A stretch of 64,000 bases of DNA from Stenotrophomonas cyclobalanopsidis (GTDB lineage Bacteria > Pseudomonadota > Gammaproteobacteria > Xanthomonadales > Xanthomonadaceae). The notes beneath the pieces were generated by a model that was given only the letters and a program-made list of their open reading frames with translations, had not been told where the DNA came from and ran no database searches. This document shows positions 25,101 to 34,669 of the stretch, in pieces; within the stretch, counting starts at the first letter, position 1; every line of letters begins with the position of its first letter. The position numbers were made by a program, and so were the translations under genes. The stretch lies in contig NZ_VYKI01000011.1 of the NCBI RefSeq assembly GCF_008710035.1, positions 77,924 to 141,923 of the forward strand, written 5' to 3'.

Positions 25101-26705
25101 TCAGTAAAGCGTGCGCTCTGGCGCGCCGGCCGGCGGCGGGGTGTACTGGTACAGCCAGGTCTCGGTGAGCGGCTTGCCACCACTGCGCAGGTACAGGCGG
25201 ATGTCGATCTGCTCGGTACTGCCCTCCGGCGGTACCAGGTCGAACATCGCGCGGTAGCCCTTGATCTCGCGCAGCGGCCGCGCCGACACGATCTCCACCC
25301 GGCCGCAGCTGGCTTCCACCACCGCCTCCACCTCGCCCTTGTCGATCAGGCTGGCCAGCTCACCGCCTTCGAAGTCCACCGCGAAGCGCCAGCTGAAGTA
25401 CTCGCGCTTCTTGCCCACCACGCCGCCCAGGCCGGTGTGGGTGGCCACGCAGTGCGCCAGCGGCGTGCGTGCCGGCGGCTCGGCGCCCCAGAACAGGCGG
25501 TAGCCGACCAGCAGTTCCTGGCCCGGCTGCGGCTTTTCCTTCGGGTTCCAGAACGCCACGATGTTGTCGAAGGTCTCGTCCACGGTGGGAATCTCCACCA
25601 GCTGCACCGAGCCATCGCCCCACTCGCCCTTCGGTTCCACCCACAGGCACGGACGCTTCTCGTAGAACACGCCGTCATCCTGGTAATGGTCGAAGTTGCG
25701 GTCGCGCTGCAGCAGGCCGAAGCCGCGCGGGTTGTGATCGACGAACATGTTGAAGCGCAGGTTGCGCGGGTTCACCAGCGGACGCCAGATCCATTCGCCG
25801 GCGCCGGTCCACATCGACAGGCCATCGGTGTCGTGGATTTCCGGGCGCCAGTCCCAGCCCATGCGGCGGTCGTTCTCGCCCACCTGGTACATGCTGGTGC
25901 ACGGGGCGATGCCCAGGCGTTCGATGGCCTTGCGCGGGTACAGCGCGCTGTCGATGTCCATCAGCAGCACGTCGCCATTGGTGATGGCGAAGCGGTAGGC
26001 GCCAGCCACGCTGGGCGAATCGAGCAGGCCGTAGACCACGATCGTGTCCGAGTCGGCCGAAGGCTGCTCCAGGTAGTAGGCGATGAAGTCGGGGAATTCC
26101 TCCGGCTTGCCCATGCCGGTATCGATGGCCAGCGCACGCGCGGACTGGCCGTACTGGCCTTCCTTGCCGACGGCGCGGAAGTAGCTGGCACCGAGGAAGG
26201 CAGCAAAGTCGCGGTCGGTGTCCTTGCGGGTGTTCAGGCGGAAACCGGCGAAGCCCAGGTCCGCCGGCAGCTCGCCGTTTTTCAGGCCGCTCTTGCCGTA
26301 GTTGAACGCTGCACCGTCGTAGGCCAGTTCCTGCGCCTTGCCATCGACCACGTCGAACATCCGCACCGGCGAATGGAAGTACAGGCCCAGATGGAAGAAC
26401 TTCGCCTGGAACTTGCCGGGCTGGTCGGCCCACAGGGCATGGTCCTGGCGGTAGCCAATCGACTGGTACTGGTCCCAGTCCAGGGCTTCCAGCGGCTTGG
26501 GCAGCACCCGCTTGTGGCTCTGGTAGGGCGCCTGCGCCAGCGCGCGGGCCTGGCCCTTCAGGGTGGCGAAATCGAACGGCTGCGGCTGGTCGAGCCGGCG
26601 CAGGCCGAGCTGTCCACTCTTGCCGGCCGCGCAGGCCGGCAGGGTCGGCAGGCCGAAGGCGGCCAGGGCCAGGGAGGCATTGCGGAGGAAGTCGCGTCGT
26701 TGCAT
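25101..26705 (-). CDS. opgD: Periplasmic glucan biosynthesis protein D
   Basis: OpgD/MdoD is a periplasmic protein that shapes osmoregulated periplasmic glucans. The 534-residue precursor begins MQRRDFLRNASLALAAFGLP, a twin-arginine signal, as is known for OpgD. The mature part is a beta-sandwich type with family segments such as PFDFATLKGQARALAQAPY and a Trp-rich middle (GWDWRPEIHDTDGLSMW). The ATG at 26705 starts the Tat signal directly; an open frame to 26750 has no support. No opgGH lies nearby. It converges on tdk across the hairpin island. Confidence 0.93.
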   Translation of the reverse strand: MQRRDFLRNASLALAAFGLPTLPACAAGKSGQLGLRRLDQPQPFDFATLKGQARALAQAPYQSHKRVLPKPLEALDWDQYQSIGYRQDHALWADQPGKFQAKFFHLGLYFHSPVRMFDVVDGKAQELAYDGAAFNYGKSGLKNGELPADLGFAGFRLNTRKDTDRDFAAFLGASYFRAVGKEGQYGQSARALAIDTGMGKPEEFPDFIAYYLEQPSADSDTIVVYGLLDSPSVAGAYRFAITNGDVLLMDIDSALYPRKAIERLGIAPCTSMYQVGENDRRMGWDWRPEIHDTDGLSMWTGAGEWIWRPLVNPRNLRFNMFVDHNPRGFGLLQRDRNFDHYQDDGVFYEKRPCLWVEPKGEWGDGSVQLVEIPTVDETFDNIVAFWNPKEKPQPGQELLVGYRLFWGAEPPARTPLAHCVATHTGLGGVVGKKREYFSWRFAVDFEGGELASLIDKGEVEAVVEASCGRVEIVSARPLREIKGYRAMFDLVPPEGSTEQIDIRLYLRSGGKPLTETWLYQYTPPPAGAPERTLY

Positions 26706-26753
26706 GCAGGCGCGGAAGCAAGGGGAAGGTCGGCCATCATAGGCAGACAAACG

Positions 26754-29219
26754 TTAACGGGCAGCGGAGGGCTGTACGGCTGGTTCAGCCTGCGCCAGCG
26801 CGGCCAGCCGCGCATCCAGCTCACGCAGGGCCGGGGCCTGTGCCCCGCGCTGGACCAGCAACAGCTGGCGTGCTTCGGCCAGCGCCGCATGTGCCGCGGC
26901 CGGCTGCCCGGCCTGCTGCAGCGCGCCTGCCTGCGCCAGCAGCGCCTGCGGCAGCAGGGCCATATGGTCGGGCTGGCGCCAGATCGCCACCGCCCGCGCG
27001 TAGTGCCTGGCCGCCAGGTCAGCATCGCCGTGATCGCTGGCCCACTGCCCCAGCGCGAACTCACCCTGGCCTACCTCGCGGTGGGCCGGGCCCAGCGCGG
27101 CCAGCAGCTGTGCCTGTACCTGCTGCAGTTCCTGTCCGGCGTGCTGGCCCTGCCCGCGCTGCAGGGCCAGCATGGCGCGCGCGCGGCGCACCACCAGCGC
27201 CTCGGGATGGCGCGGGCCCCAGGCATCCTGTGCCGCCTGCCAGGCCAGCTCCAGTTCGGTGGCGGCCGCCTCGGTCTGGCCCTGCCGTGCCAGCACCTCG
27301 CCCAGCTGGCGGTGCAGGCCGATCACCTGCGGGCTGCGGCCATCGGCCGGCTGGTCCAGCAGCGCCAGTGCCTGCTGGTAACCGGCCATCGCGGCAGCCA
27401 GGCGCCCGGCGCCGGCATCCAGCCCGGCGAGGTCGGCCAGCGACTCGGCGCGGCCAAAGCGCTGGACGATGCCCCGGTGGCGCAGGGCGAGCGCTTGTTC
27501 GAACGAGGCACGCGCGGCGTCCGCGTTGCCCAGCTGCGCCTGGCAGCGGCCCAGCTGGCTGTGGAACTCAGCCACCGTCGCCGGCAGTGCATCGGCCTCG
27601 CGGGCTGCCAACGGCTGCAACGGCTGCAGGTGCGCCAGGCAATCGCGGTCACGGCCCAGCATGCGCAGCGCGCGACCACGCTGGGTCACCGCTTCCAGCT
27701 GCAGGGCGGGCGGCACGTCGTCCACCTGCTGCAGCAGCCGGCGCTGCTGGTCCAGGGTCTGCAGGGCCAGCTGGTAATCGCCCAGGCCGATCCGCAGGCG
27801 GCCGATCACGCCTTCCAGCTCGGCCAACGCCAGCGGCTGGTCGGCCAGTTCGGCCTCGCCACGCTGCTGTCCGGTGGCCAGCAGCTGCGGCACGTCGAAA
27901 TGGCCATGGCGTTCGCTGGCGGCCTTGTCGAACAGGCTGACAGTGAAATCCTGCATGGCCTGCGCGCGGGCCATTTCCACCTGCGCGTGGCGTGCCTGCC
28001 ACAGCGCGATGGAGGTGGTGCCGAGCAGGACCAGCACTGCCACCGAGGCCAGCGCCACGCCCCAGCGATGGCGGCCGATGTACTTGTTCACGCGGTAGCC
28101 CACGCCGGGCGGCCGGGCCTGGATCGGCCGGCCCTGCAGGTAGCGCTGCAGGTCGCCGGCCAGCGCCTCCGCCGAGGCATAGCGCTGCGCGGGATCCTTC
28201 TGCAGGGCCTTTTCCAGCAGCACGTCGAGGTCACCGCGCAGCTGCCGGGCCTGACGCTGCAGCCCGCGCCGCGGGGCACCGGGCTGGTCGGCCAGACGCA
28301 GCAGCAGCGACGATGCGCGCGGTACCTGCACGTCGAGGATCGAGCGCTCCCATTCGGCATCACTGTGCCGGCGCAGGCGGTAGGGCTTGTGCCCGGTCAC
28401 CACTTCAAACAGCACCACGCCCAGCGAATAGACATCGGTGAGGGTGGTGACCGCCTCGCCGCGTACCTGCTCCGGCGCAGCGTAGTGCAGGGTGAAAGCA
28501 CGTACCTCGGTGGGCGGATGGGTGGCATCGGCGGCGTCGTGGTCGAGCAGCGCGGCGATGCCGAAATCCAGCAGCTTCACCGTGCCGTCGGCGCGGACCA
28601 GGATGTTGGAAGGCTTGAGGTCGCGGTGCACCACCAGGTTGGCGTGGGCATGGCTGACCACCGCGCAGACCTGCAGCATCAGCTGCAGGCGCGTTTCCAG
28701 CGATGGTTCCAGGCGTCGGCAGTAATCGCTGATCGGCTCGCCTTCCACGTAGTCCAGGGCCAGGTAGGGCTGGCCATGCTGGTCCACGCCGGCATCCAGC
28801 AGCTGGGCCAGGTGGGGGTGCTGCAACCGGGCGAGGATCTGCCGTTCGCGGCCGAAGCGCTGGCGCAGCCCGGGGTCGGCCACACCGCTGCGCAGCAGCT
28901 TCAGCGCCACCTGGCGCTGGTACAGGCCATCACAGCGCTCGGCCAGCCAGACCTCGCCCATGCCGCCCTCGCCCAGCGGGCTCAGCAGGCGGTAGGGGCC
29001 CACCTGGCTGCCCGCGCGCCCGGGTGGCGCCGCGGTCCACAGCGGCTGGGCCATGAACTCCTGGCTGTCGGCCTCCTGCAGCAGCAGGTGTTCCAGGTCG
29101 CGGCCCAGGGTCGGGTCGTGCTCGGCCAGGCGCTGCAGGCGCAGCTGCCGCACCTCCGGGGCCAGCTCCAGCAGCTGATCCAGCCAGGACGAAAGCAGCT
29201 GCCAGCGCGCGGCATCCAT
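26754..29219 (-). CDS. Membrane Ser/Thr protein kinase with C-terminal TPR-like region
   Basis: This 821-residue Hanks-type kinase has an N-terminal helical segment, then a kinase domain (about 75-350): glycine loop GEGGMGEVWLAE, Lys in VALKLL, catalytic HRDLKPSNILV, and DFGIA. One membrane helix follows near residue 378 (WGVALASVAVLVLLG). The remaining 430 residues are Ala/Leu-rich helical repeats that look like TPRs and probably face the periplasm. The gene starts 16 bp after an ECF sigma factor gene, so the pair is probably an operon in which the kinase affects the sigma factor. The substrate is not shown by sequence. Confidence 0.9.
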   Translation of the reverse strand: MDAARWQLLSSWLDQLLELAPEVRQLRLQRLAEHDPTLGRDLEHLLLQEADSQEFMAQPLWTAAPPGRAGSQVGPYRLLSPLGEGGMGEVWLAERCDGLYQRQVALKLLRSGVADPGLRQRFGRERQILARLQHPHLAQLLDAGVDQHGQPYLALDYVEGEPISDYCRRLEPSLETRLQLMLQVCAVVSHAHANLVVHRDLKPSNILVRADGTVKLLDFGIAALLDHDAADATHPPTEVRAFTLHYAAPEQVRGEAVTTLTDVYSLGVVLFEVVTGHKPYRLRRHSDAEWERSILDVQVPRASSLLLRLADQPGAPRRGLQRQARQLRGDLDVLLEKALQKDPAQRYASAEALAGDLQRYLQGRPIQARPPGVGYRVNKYIGRHRWGVALASVAVLVLLGTTSIALWQARHAQVEMARAQAMQDFTVSLFDKAASERHGHFDVPQLLATGQQRGEAELADQPLALAELEGVIGRLRIGLGDYQLALQTLDQQRRLLQQVDDVPPALQLEAVTQRGRALRMLGRDRDCLAHLQPLQPLAAREADALPATVAEFHSQLGRCQAQLGNADAARASFEQALALRHRGIVQRFGRAESLADLAGLDAGAGRLAAAMAGYQQALALLDQPADGRSPQVIGLHRQLGEVLARQGQTEAAATELELAWQAAQDAWGPRHPEALVVRRARAMLALQRGQGQHAGQELQQVQAQLLAALGPAHREVGQGEFALGQWASDHGDADLAARHYARAVAIWRQPDHMALLPQALLAQAGALQQAGQPAAAHAALAEARQLLLVQRGAQAPALRELDARLAALAQAEPAVQPSAAR

Positions 29220-29235
29220 GGTCGGCCTGCGTGCC

Positions 29236-29802
29236 TCAGTCGCCGCGCATCGCCGCCAGCAGGAACAGCCGTGCCTTCTGCCAGTCGCGGCGGATGCTGC
29301 GCTCCGAGCGCTGGCTGAGTTCGGCGATCTCCTGTTCGGACAGGCCGGCGAAGTAGCGCAGCTCGACCACCCGCGCCAGGTGCGCATCGACCGCCTGCAG
29401 GCGCTCCAGGGCCACGTCCAGGGCCAGCAGGTCCTCGTCCAGGCGCACGCCGCTGCTGCTGTTCTCGGGAATCTCGGCCACCCGTTTCAGGTCGCCGCCG
29501 CGCTTGCGCGCCAGCCGGTTGCGCGCGTAGTCGACCACCACGCTGCGCATGGCCGAGGCGGCATAGGCGAAGAAATGCGCGCGATCCTCGAAGCGCGCCG
29601 CGCCGCGGCTGCCGAGCAGTTTCAGGTAGGACTCGTGCACCAGCGAGGTGGCGTCCAGGGTGCGTCCCTGCTGGCCGGCCAGCTGGCGCCGGGCCATGCC
29701 GTGCAGCTCCTGGTACAGCGTGGTCAACACGCGGTCCAGCGCCGTGCGGTCACCGCCGCGCGCGGCATCCAGCCAGACGGTGATATCCGCTCCTTCGTCC
29801 AT
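29236..29802 (-). CDS. ECF-type RNA polymerase sigma factor
   Basis: The 188-residue protein has sigma region 2 (about 20-95, with LVHESYLKLL and DRAHFFAYAASAMRSVVVDYAR) and region 4 (about 125-185, with LRYFAGLSEQEIAELSQRSE, a helix-turn-helix). It resembles the Sig-70_X6 (TIGR02999) group, which often sits next to Ser/Thr kinases. No anti-sigma gene is adjacent; the kinase gene follows after 16 bp. It is probably activated by phosphorylation or protein contact, but this is inferred from gene order. Confidence 0.9.
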   Translation of the reverse strand: MDEGADITVWLDAARGGDRTALDRVLTTLYQELHGMARRQLAGQQGRTLDATSLVHESYLKLLGSRGAARFEDRAHFFAYAASAMRSVVVDYARNRLARKRGGDLKRVAEIPENSSSGVRLDEDLLALDVALERLQAVDAHLARVVELRYFAGLSEQEIAELSQRSERSIRRDWQKARLFLLAAMRGD

Positions 29803-29870
29803 CGCAACGTCCCCCCGCAGCGGATGCTGAGCGGACTATAGCGCTGCCGGTATGCGCTGCATGAAGAGAT

Positions 29871-30683
29871 TCAGCGCTGGCAGCGGCTGCACCACACGCT
29901 GGCGCGCTGGCCGATCATCGCGTGCTTGAGCGGGCGACCGCACTGCGGGCACGGCAGGCCGTCGCGGCCATAGACCAGCAGCTCCTGCTCGAAGTAGCCC
30001 GGGGCGCCATCGGGGCTGATGAAGTCGCGCAGGGTGGTGCCGCCGCGGGTGATGGCGTAGCCGAGAGTGTCCTTCACCTCGCGGGCCAGGCGCCGGTAGC
30101 GTTCGCGCGACACCTTGCCGGCCTCGCGCAGCGGGCTGATGCCGGCCTTGAACAGGCTTTCGGCGGCGTAGATGTTGCCCACCCCGACCACCACCGCCTG
30201 GTCCATCAGGAAGGTCTTCACCGGGGCGCTGCGGCCCCGGCTGCGCCCGAACAGGTAATCGCCGTCGAAGGCCTCGTCCAGCGGCTCCGGGCCCAGCCCC
30301 TGCAGCAGCGGGTGTACCTCGCCGGCCGGCTGCCAGAGCAGGCTGCCAAAGCGGCGCGGGTCGTTGAAACGCAGCAGGCGGCCGTTGTCCAGGCTGATGT
30401 CCACGTGGTCGTGCGTGCGCAGCGGGGTGTCACCCGGCAGCACGCGCAGGCTGCCGGACATGCCCAAATGCAGCACGGCGCTGCCCACGGCGGTATCCAG
30501 CAACAGGTACTTGGCCCGCCGGTGCACCGCATCGATGCGCTGCCCTGGCAGCAGATCGGCCACTTCCGGTGGAATCGGCCAGCGCAGGTCGGCGCGGCGC
30601 AGGATCACGCCATGGACGCGGCGGCCTTCCAGATGCGGCGCCAGGCCGCGGCGGGTGGTTTCTACTTCGGGCAGTTCAGGCAT
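29871..30683 (-). CDS. mutM: Formamidopyrimidine-DNA glycosylase
   Basis: MutM removes oxidised purines such as 8-oxoG and nicks the site. The N-terminus [13 protein letters not shown] carries the catalytic Pro (after Met removal) and Glu. The C-terminus has the zinc finger [20 protein letters not shown] with a final CSRC. The 270-residue length fits. Its first 22 bases overlap the end of the EF-hand gene, so the genes from the desaturase onward may form one transcript. Confidence 0.96.
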   Translation of the reverse strand: MPELPEVETTRRGLAPHLEGRRVHGVILRRADLRWPIPPEVADLLPGQRIDAVHRRAKYLLLDTAVGSAVLHLGMSGSLRVLPGDTPLRTHDHVDISLDNGRLLRFNDPRRFGSLLWQPAGEVHPLLQGLGPEPLDEAFDGDYLFGRSRGRSAPVKTFLMDQAVVVGVGNIYAAESLFKAGISPLREAGKVSRERYRRLAREVKDTLGYAITRGGTTLRDFISPDGAPGYFEQELLVYGRDGLPCPQCGRPLKHAMIGQRASVWCSRCQR

Positions 30684-31057
30684 GGGCTGATTCTACGCCC
30701 GCACGACACGCGATCCGTCACCAACCGGTAGCGCGGCGGCGCAGAAAGTTCACGTGCATCCAGGTAGCCATCGCCGTTGGCATCCTGCATGTGGAAGCGC
30801 TGCACGATCACCTGGCGCTGCTGTTCGCGGGTGATCGGCCTGCCCTTGCCACCGGGCAGTTCGTCGGCGGTCAGCACGCGGTCGCCGTTGCGGTCCATGT
30901 GGTCGAAGGCATATAGCATCCACTGCACGTACTCGGCTTCGCTGACCTTGCCATCGCCATCGGCGTCCATGCGCTGCAGGTAGGTGGCGGTGTCGGTGAC
31001 CTGTGCGGAGGCGGCCAGCGGCAGCAGGCACAGCAGCGGAACCAGCAGCTGCCTCAT
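30662..31057 (-). CDS. Secreted EF-hand protein
   Basis: The 131-residue precursor begins [19 protein letters not shown], a signal peptide. Three calcium-loop-like motifs follow: [24 protein letters not shown] and [12 protein letters not shown], with the usual 1-3-5-12 acidic pattern. It is probably a periplasmic calcium-binding protein. Its ATG overlaps the desaturase stop (ATGA, 31054-31057) and its 3' end overlaps the mutM start by 22 bp. The last 25 residues, [14 protein letters not shown] included, lie near or within that overlap and may be less constrained. Function is unknown. Confidence 0.82.
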   Translation of the reverse strand: MRQLLVPLLCLLPLAASAQVTDTATYLQRMDADGDGKVSEAEYVQWMLYAFDHMDRNGDRVLTADELPGGKGRPITREQQRQVIVQRFHMQDANGDGYLDARELSAPPRYRLVTDRVSCGRRISPCLNCPK

Positions 31058-32256
31058 GCGCCCACCAGAGTGTAGCCCTTCAACCGCGCGGCGTAGGCCT
31101 GCAGGGCGGCAATGCCGCTTTCCTCGGCCTCGTGGCACCACGCCTGCAGGTGGCGCAGGCGCTCGGCGGCATCATGGCCGCGGGCTTCCAGCAGCGCGGC
31201 CAGGCGCGCGCGATACTCGACGAGGGTGCGGATGCGCGGGCGCTGCGCGACCCATTCGCTGAGCTGGGCACGGCTGTCCGGCTGCAGCCAGCGACCATCG
31301 TTGACCAGGCCCCGGCGCAGGCGGCGCGGCAGCAGGCGGCGCAGCTTTGCACCGGCCTGGGTGGCTTCTTCGCGCAGGGCCGGTATGAACACGTTGCGCT
31401 GGTAATCGGTCATTGCCTGGAAGCGGTGCGACAGCAGCGCCTTCAGGGTCTCGGCATCGGGCACGGCGATGTTCGGGCGCACGTCCATGGCCGGCGCCAC
31501 CCGCAGCACCTTGGCCAGGCGCAGCGCCTGCAGCAGGCGGATCGCGCTCCAGCCGATGTCGAACTCCCAGCGGCGCATCGCAAAGCGCGCCGAACTGGGG
31601 AAGGCATGGTGGTTGTTGTGCAGTTCCTCGCCACCGATCCAGAACGCCCACGGCGTCAGATTGGTGGAGGTATCGGCCGACTCGTAGTTGCGGTAGCCCC
31701 ACCAGTGGCCCAGGCCGTTGACCACGCCCGCCGCCCAGAACGGAATCCAGGCCATCTGGATCGCCCACAGGGCCACCCCGGGCAGGCCGAACAGCGCGCT
31801 GTTGATGACCAGCAGCAGCACCGGGCCGAGGGTGGCGCGCGGGGTGTACAGGTGGCGCTCGATGGCATCGTCCGGCGTGCCGCGGCCGTACTGTTCGATG
31901 TCCGCACGCATGCCGCGGGCTTCGCGGTACAGCTCCACGCCATGCCAGAACACCTTGCCGATGCCGCGGGTGACCGGGCTGTGCGGGTCGTCCCCGGTTT
32001 CCACCTTGGCGTGGTGCTTGCGGTGGATGGCCACCCACTCGCGGGTGATCATCGAGGTGGTCAGCCACAGCCAGAAGCGGAACACATGCGCGACCGCCGG
32101 ATGGAAATCGACCCCGCGATGGGCCTGGCTGCGGTGCAGGTACAAGGTGACCGAGAAGATGGTGAGCTGGGTGAACACCAGCAGCACCGCCAGCATGGCC
32201 CAGCCGCCCAGGCCGAGCACGCCACCGGTAAGCAGGGAGATCAGGGCATCGGGCAT
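31054..32256 (-). CDS. Membrane fatty-acid desaturase
   Basis: The 400-residue integral membrane protein has the three histidine boxes of acyl-CoA/acyl-lipid desaturases: HRSQAH, HRKHH and HNNHH. Several hydrophobic segments (about 8-30, 60-75, 145-185) surround them. It introduces a double bond into acyl chains using a di-iron centre. I prefer the ATG at 32256 because GGAG lies seven bases upstream; an upstream in-frame ATG at 32292 lacks a ribosome site. The stop overlaps the EF-hand gene start. The last 140 residues are a helical extension beyond the catalytic part. Confidence 0.9.
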   Translation of the reverse strand: MPDALISLLTGGVLGLGGWAMLAVLLVFTQLTIFSVTLYLHRSQAHRGVDFHPAVAHVFRFWLWLTTSMITREWVAIHRKHHAKVETGDDPHSPVTRGIGKVFWHGVELYREARGMRADIEQYGRGTPDDAIERHLYTPRATLGPVLLLVINSALFGLPGVALWAIQMAWIPFWAAGVVNGLGHWWGYRNYESADTSTNLTPWAFWIGGEELHNNHHAFPSSARFAMRRWEFDIGWSAIRLLQALRLAKVLRVAPAMDVRPNIAVPDAETLKALLSHRFQAMTDYQRNVFIPALREEATQAGAKLRRLLPRRLRRGLVNDGRWLQPDSRAQLSEWVAQRPRIRTLVEYRARLAALLEARGHDAAERLRHLQAWCHEAEESGIAALQAYAARLKGYTLVGA

Positions 32257-32379
32257 GGCGGCACTCCAGATCAACGCGGGGATGGCAGACATGATGGGCG
32301 CTTAAGTTGCAAACTGCACCCTCGCGGCGGTGTTCGTGCACCGTCATGAAGTGCCACCGTTCACAGTTGGGGACCTGAG

Positions 32380-33231
32380 TTGTCGAGCCTTGATCCGCGC
32401 GCCCATGCCGTTACCGCTGCCCCGTCCTCCGGGGTGCTGCCCCCGCTGATCGAACTGGACCACGCCAGCGTGGTCCGCGGACAGGTGAAGGTCCTGCACG
32501 GGCTCAGCCTGCGCATCGCCCAGGGCCAGCACACCGCGCTGCTGGGCCCGAACGGCTGCGGCAAATCGACCTTCATCAAGCTGATCACCCGCGAGCTGTA
32601 CCCGCTGGCCCAGGCCGACGGCCGGGTCGCGGTGAAGGTGCTGGGGCAGAACCGCTGGCAGGTCGATCGCCTGCGCTCGCAGCTGGGCATCGTCACCGGC
32701 GACCTCAGCAGCAACCTGTCCGACATGCCGGGCCTGACCGTGGAACAAGCGGTGCTGTCCGGCTTCTTCGCCAGCTACGTGGTGCCGGCGTTCCGCGAGG
32801 TGACGGCGGACATGCGGGCGCGGGTGGGCGAGACGCTGGCGATGACCGGCGCGCTGGCCCTGCGCGAGCGTGCGTATGCCGAGCTGTCGGCCGGCGAGAC
32901 CCGCCGCGTGCTGATCGCCCGCGCCCTGGTCAACCGGCCGCAGGCGTTGCTGCTGGACGAGCCGTCCACCGGCCTGGACCTGGTGGCGCGGCAGCAGCTG
33001 GTGGCGACCATGCGCGTGCTGGCCCAGCAGGGCATCACCCTGGTGCTGGTCACCCACCATATTGAGGAAGTGATTCCCGAGATCGAGCGCGTGGTGCTGC
33101 TGCGCGATGGCCGCGTGCTGGCCGATGGCACCCGCGAAGAACTGCTGCGCGACGAGCCGCTGTCGGCGGTGTTTGGTGGTGCGATCAGCGTGGTGGAACA
33201 GAATGGGGTCTTGACCGCGTACGCGGGGTAA
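32380..33231 (+). CDS. ABC transporter ATP-binding protein without a partner permease
   Basis: The 283-residue ATPase has Walker A GPNGCGKST, signature LSAGETRR, Walker B LLLDEPST and switch His in VTHH. The start is probably TTG at 32380, preceded by GGGGA; no ATG in the frame precedes the ATPase core. No permease or binding protein gene is adjacent. The signature LSAGE and overall look recall the ModF-type single ATPases, but the substrate cannot be told. Its N-terminal 20 residues are poorly conserved-looking, so a later GTG (32434) is possible. Confidence 0.85.
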   Translation: MSSLDPRAHAVTAAPSSGVLPPLIELDHASVVRGQVKVLHGLSLRIAQGQHTALLGPNGCGKSTFIKLITRELYPLAQADGRVAVKVLGQNRWQVDRLRSQLGIVTGDLSSNLSDMPGLTVEQAVLSGFFASYVVPAFREVTADMRARVGETLAMTGALALRERAYAELSAGETRRVLIARALVNRPQALLLDEPSTGLDLVARQQLVATMRVLAQQGITLVLVTHHIEEVIPEIERVVLLRDGRVLADGTREELLRDEPLSAVFGGAISVVEQNGVLTAYAG

Positions 33232-33247
33232 TCCGTCGGACCTGAGG

Positions 33248-33368
33248 GACGACGGGACGACGGGACGACGGTAGAGTCGACTGTTAGTCGACTATCGCGC
33301 GCAGCGCGGGATTTTCGCGGTCCGAACGGAGAGCAGTCGACTAACAGTCGACTAACAGTCGACTCTAC
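33248..33368. repeat. GACGACGG triplet repeat and opposed GTCGACT palindromes
   Basis: GACGACGG occurs three times in tandem at 33248-33271. It runs into a GTAG-headed palindrome GTAGAGTCGACTGTTAGTCG (33271-33293). An inverted partner at 33335-33368 contains an extra GTCGACTAACA copy. The layout is that of a SMAG pair with a different stem sequence. The 224-bp gap 33232-33455 holds nothing else recognisable. Confidence 0.75.
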
Positions 33369-33455
33369 CCCCGTCGCAGTCCCATCCCGTCGCGGTTCCA
33401 TACCCGTCACCGTGCAGGTGCAGCGGGCCGGGTAATCCGGCCCGCCACGTTCCAG

Positions 33456-34658
33456 TCAGAACCGCAGCGCCAGCGCGCGCGATTCGATCGGCGCCATCCG
33501 GCTCTGGTCCTGCAGCTGCAGGTCACGCAGCTCATACGGTGCGCCGAAGCCGGCCGGCAGTGCGGCCTGGTCGAACGGCAGCACCAGTACGCCACGGCCG
33601 GCACCTTCGAACCACGCCGCCGCATGCGCCTGTGCCACCGGCTTCAACTGGCCGTCGGTGCCGGTGGCGTACAGCGTGCCGCGCGCTTCGTAACGACCCG
33701 CGGCGGCCACCTGCAGCGGGAGGCTCACCTGGCGGCTGGCCGCGTCGGGCGTGGCCTGGCCGCTGAAGCGCGCGGTCGGCTGCGCCACCGCGAAGGCCAC
33801 CTTGCCATCGCGCAGCACGCCGTCGGCCTGGGCAAACACCTGCAGTTCCCACAGGCCCTGCACCGTGCTGGCGTCGGCCGGAATGCGCACCTGCGCGCTC
33901 AGGCTGCCATCGGTGGTGCGCAGCAGGCGTTGCGGCCAACTGCGGCCATCCGGTGCCACCAACAGGGCTTCACCGCCCAGGCCGCCGCGGCGCGTGGCCA
34001 GCTTCGCGGTGCTGGCGCCATCCTCCAGCAGGCGTGCCTGCAGCTGCACGCTGCCGCCGGCCAGCACCTGCGCCTGGCTGGCCTGCACTTCCAGCCGCAC
34101 CGGGCTGTTGGGTTCCAGCACCTGCACCACGTAGCGGCCCTGCGCCTGCGCGCTCTGCAGCCGGTAGGCGCCCACTGCGCTGCTGGCACCGGTGCGCAGC
34201 ATGCTGCTGCCATCGTTCACCGCCATGCCCGCAGCCTGCAGCTGCCGCGCATCGACGCTGCGCGCTACGCTGGTGCGGCCGGCCGCATCGCGCACCTGCA
34301 GGGCGTCGGCGGGCAGCGCGCGGGCACCGGCACCCGGACTGACCTGGATCACCGCATCCGGCGCAGTCAGCGGCAGGTCCAGGCCGCGTTGCAGTTCGAC
34401 GGCGTCGACCTGCTGCCAGTAGCTGCGGCTGACCACTGCGTAGGCGCCCGCTGCCTGCAGCGGCTGCGCCGGGTCGAGCGGCCAAGCGAAGGCCAGCGGC
34501 ACGCGTTCGCTGTCATCGGCCGGCAGCGGCGCGGCCACCAGTGACGCGGGCACCTGGTCACCGGCAGCGGCGGCACGCAGCGCCTGCGCGGCATGCACCG
34601 GCGCGACGGCAAGTGCGGCCAGTACAGCCGCAGCCAGCAGGGTGGAATGGATCTTCAT
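33456..34658 (-). CDS. Secreted protein, possibly DUF4785 type
   Basis: The 400-residue precursor starts MKIHSTLLAAAVLAALAVAP with a signal peptide ending near AHA. The mature part is beta-rich and includes two regions that look like Ig-like or carbohydrate-module folds (about 200-300 and 310-390), with segments such as GLWELQVFAQADGV and YLRDLQ-like ends. I tentatively link it to DUF4785 secreted proteins, from memory and not verifiable here. AGGGAG six bases upstream supports the ATG at 34658. The lipase-like gene ends 12 bp upstream, so the two are probably co-expressed. Confidence 0.7.
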   Translation of the reverse strand: MKIHSTLLAAAVLAALAVAPVHAAQALRAAAAGDQVPASLVAAPLPADDSERVPLAFAWPLDPAQPLQAAGAYAVVSRSYWQQVDAVELQRGLDLPLTAPDAVIQVSPGAGARALPADALQVRDAAGRTSVARSVDARQLQAAGMAVNDGSSMLRTGASSAVGAYRLQSAQAQGRYVVQVLEPNSPVRLEVQASQAQVLAGGSVQLQARLLEDGASTAKLATRRGGLGGEALLVAPDGRSWPQRLLRTTDGSLSAQVRIPADASTVQGLWELQVFAQADGVLRDGKVAFAVAQPTARFSGQATPDAASRQVSLPLQVAAAGRYEARGTLYATGTDGQLKPVAQAHAAAWFEGAGRGVLVLPFDQAALPAGFGAPYELRDLQLQDQSRMAPIESRALALRF

Positions 34659-34669
34659 GGTCATCTCCC

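Noticed and set aside
25437..29318. Plus-strand open frame of 1293 codons
   Set aside because: It is antisense to opgD and the kinase gene, which have clear family motifs. Its translation is low-complexity Gln/Arg/His/Ala, typical of the opposite strand in GC-rich DNA.
31003..32349. Plus-strand 448-codon frame
   Set aside because: It is antisense to the desaturase gene, which carries all three histidine boxes.
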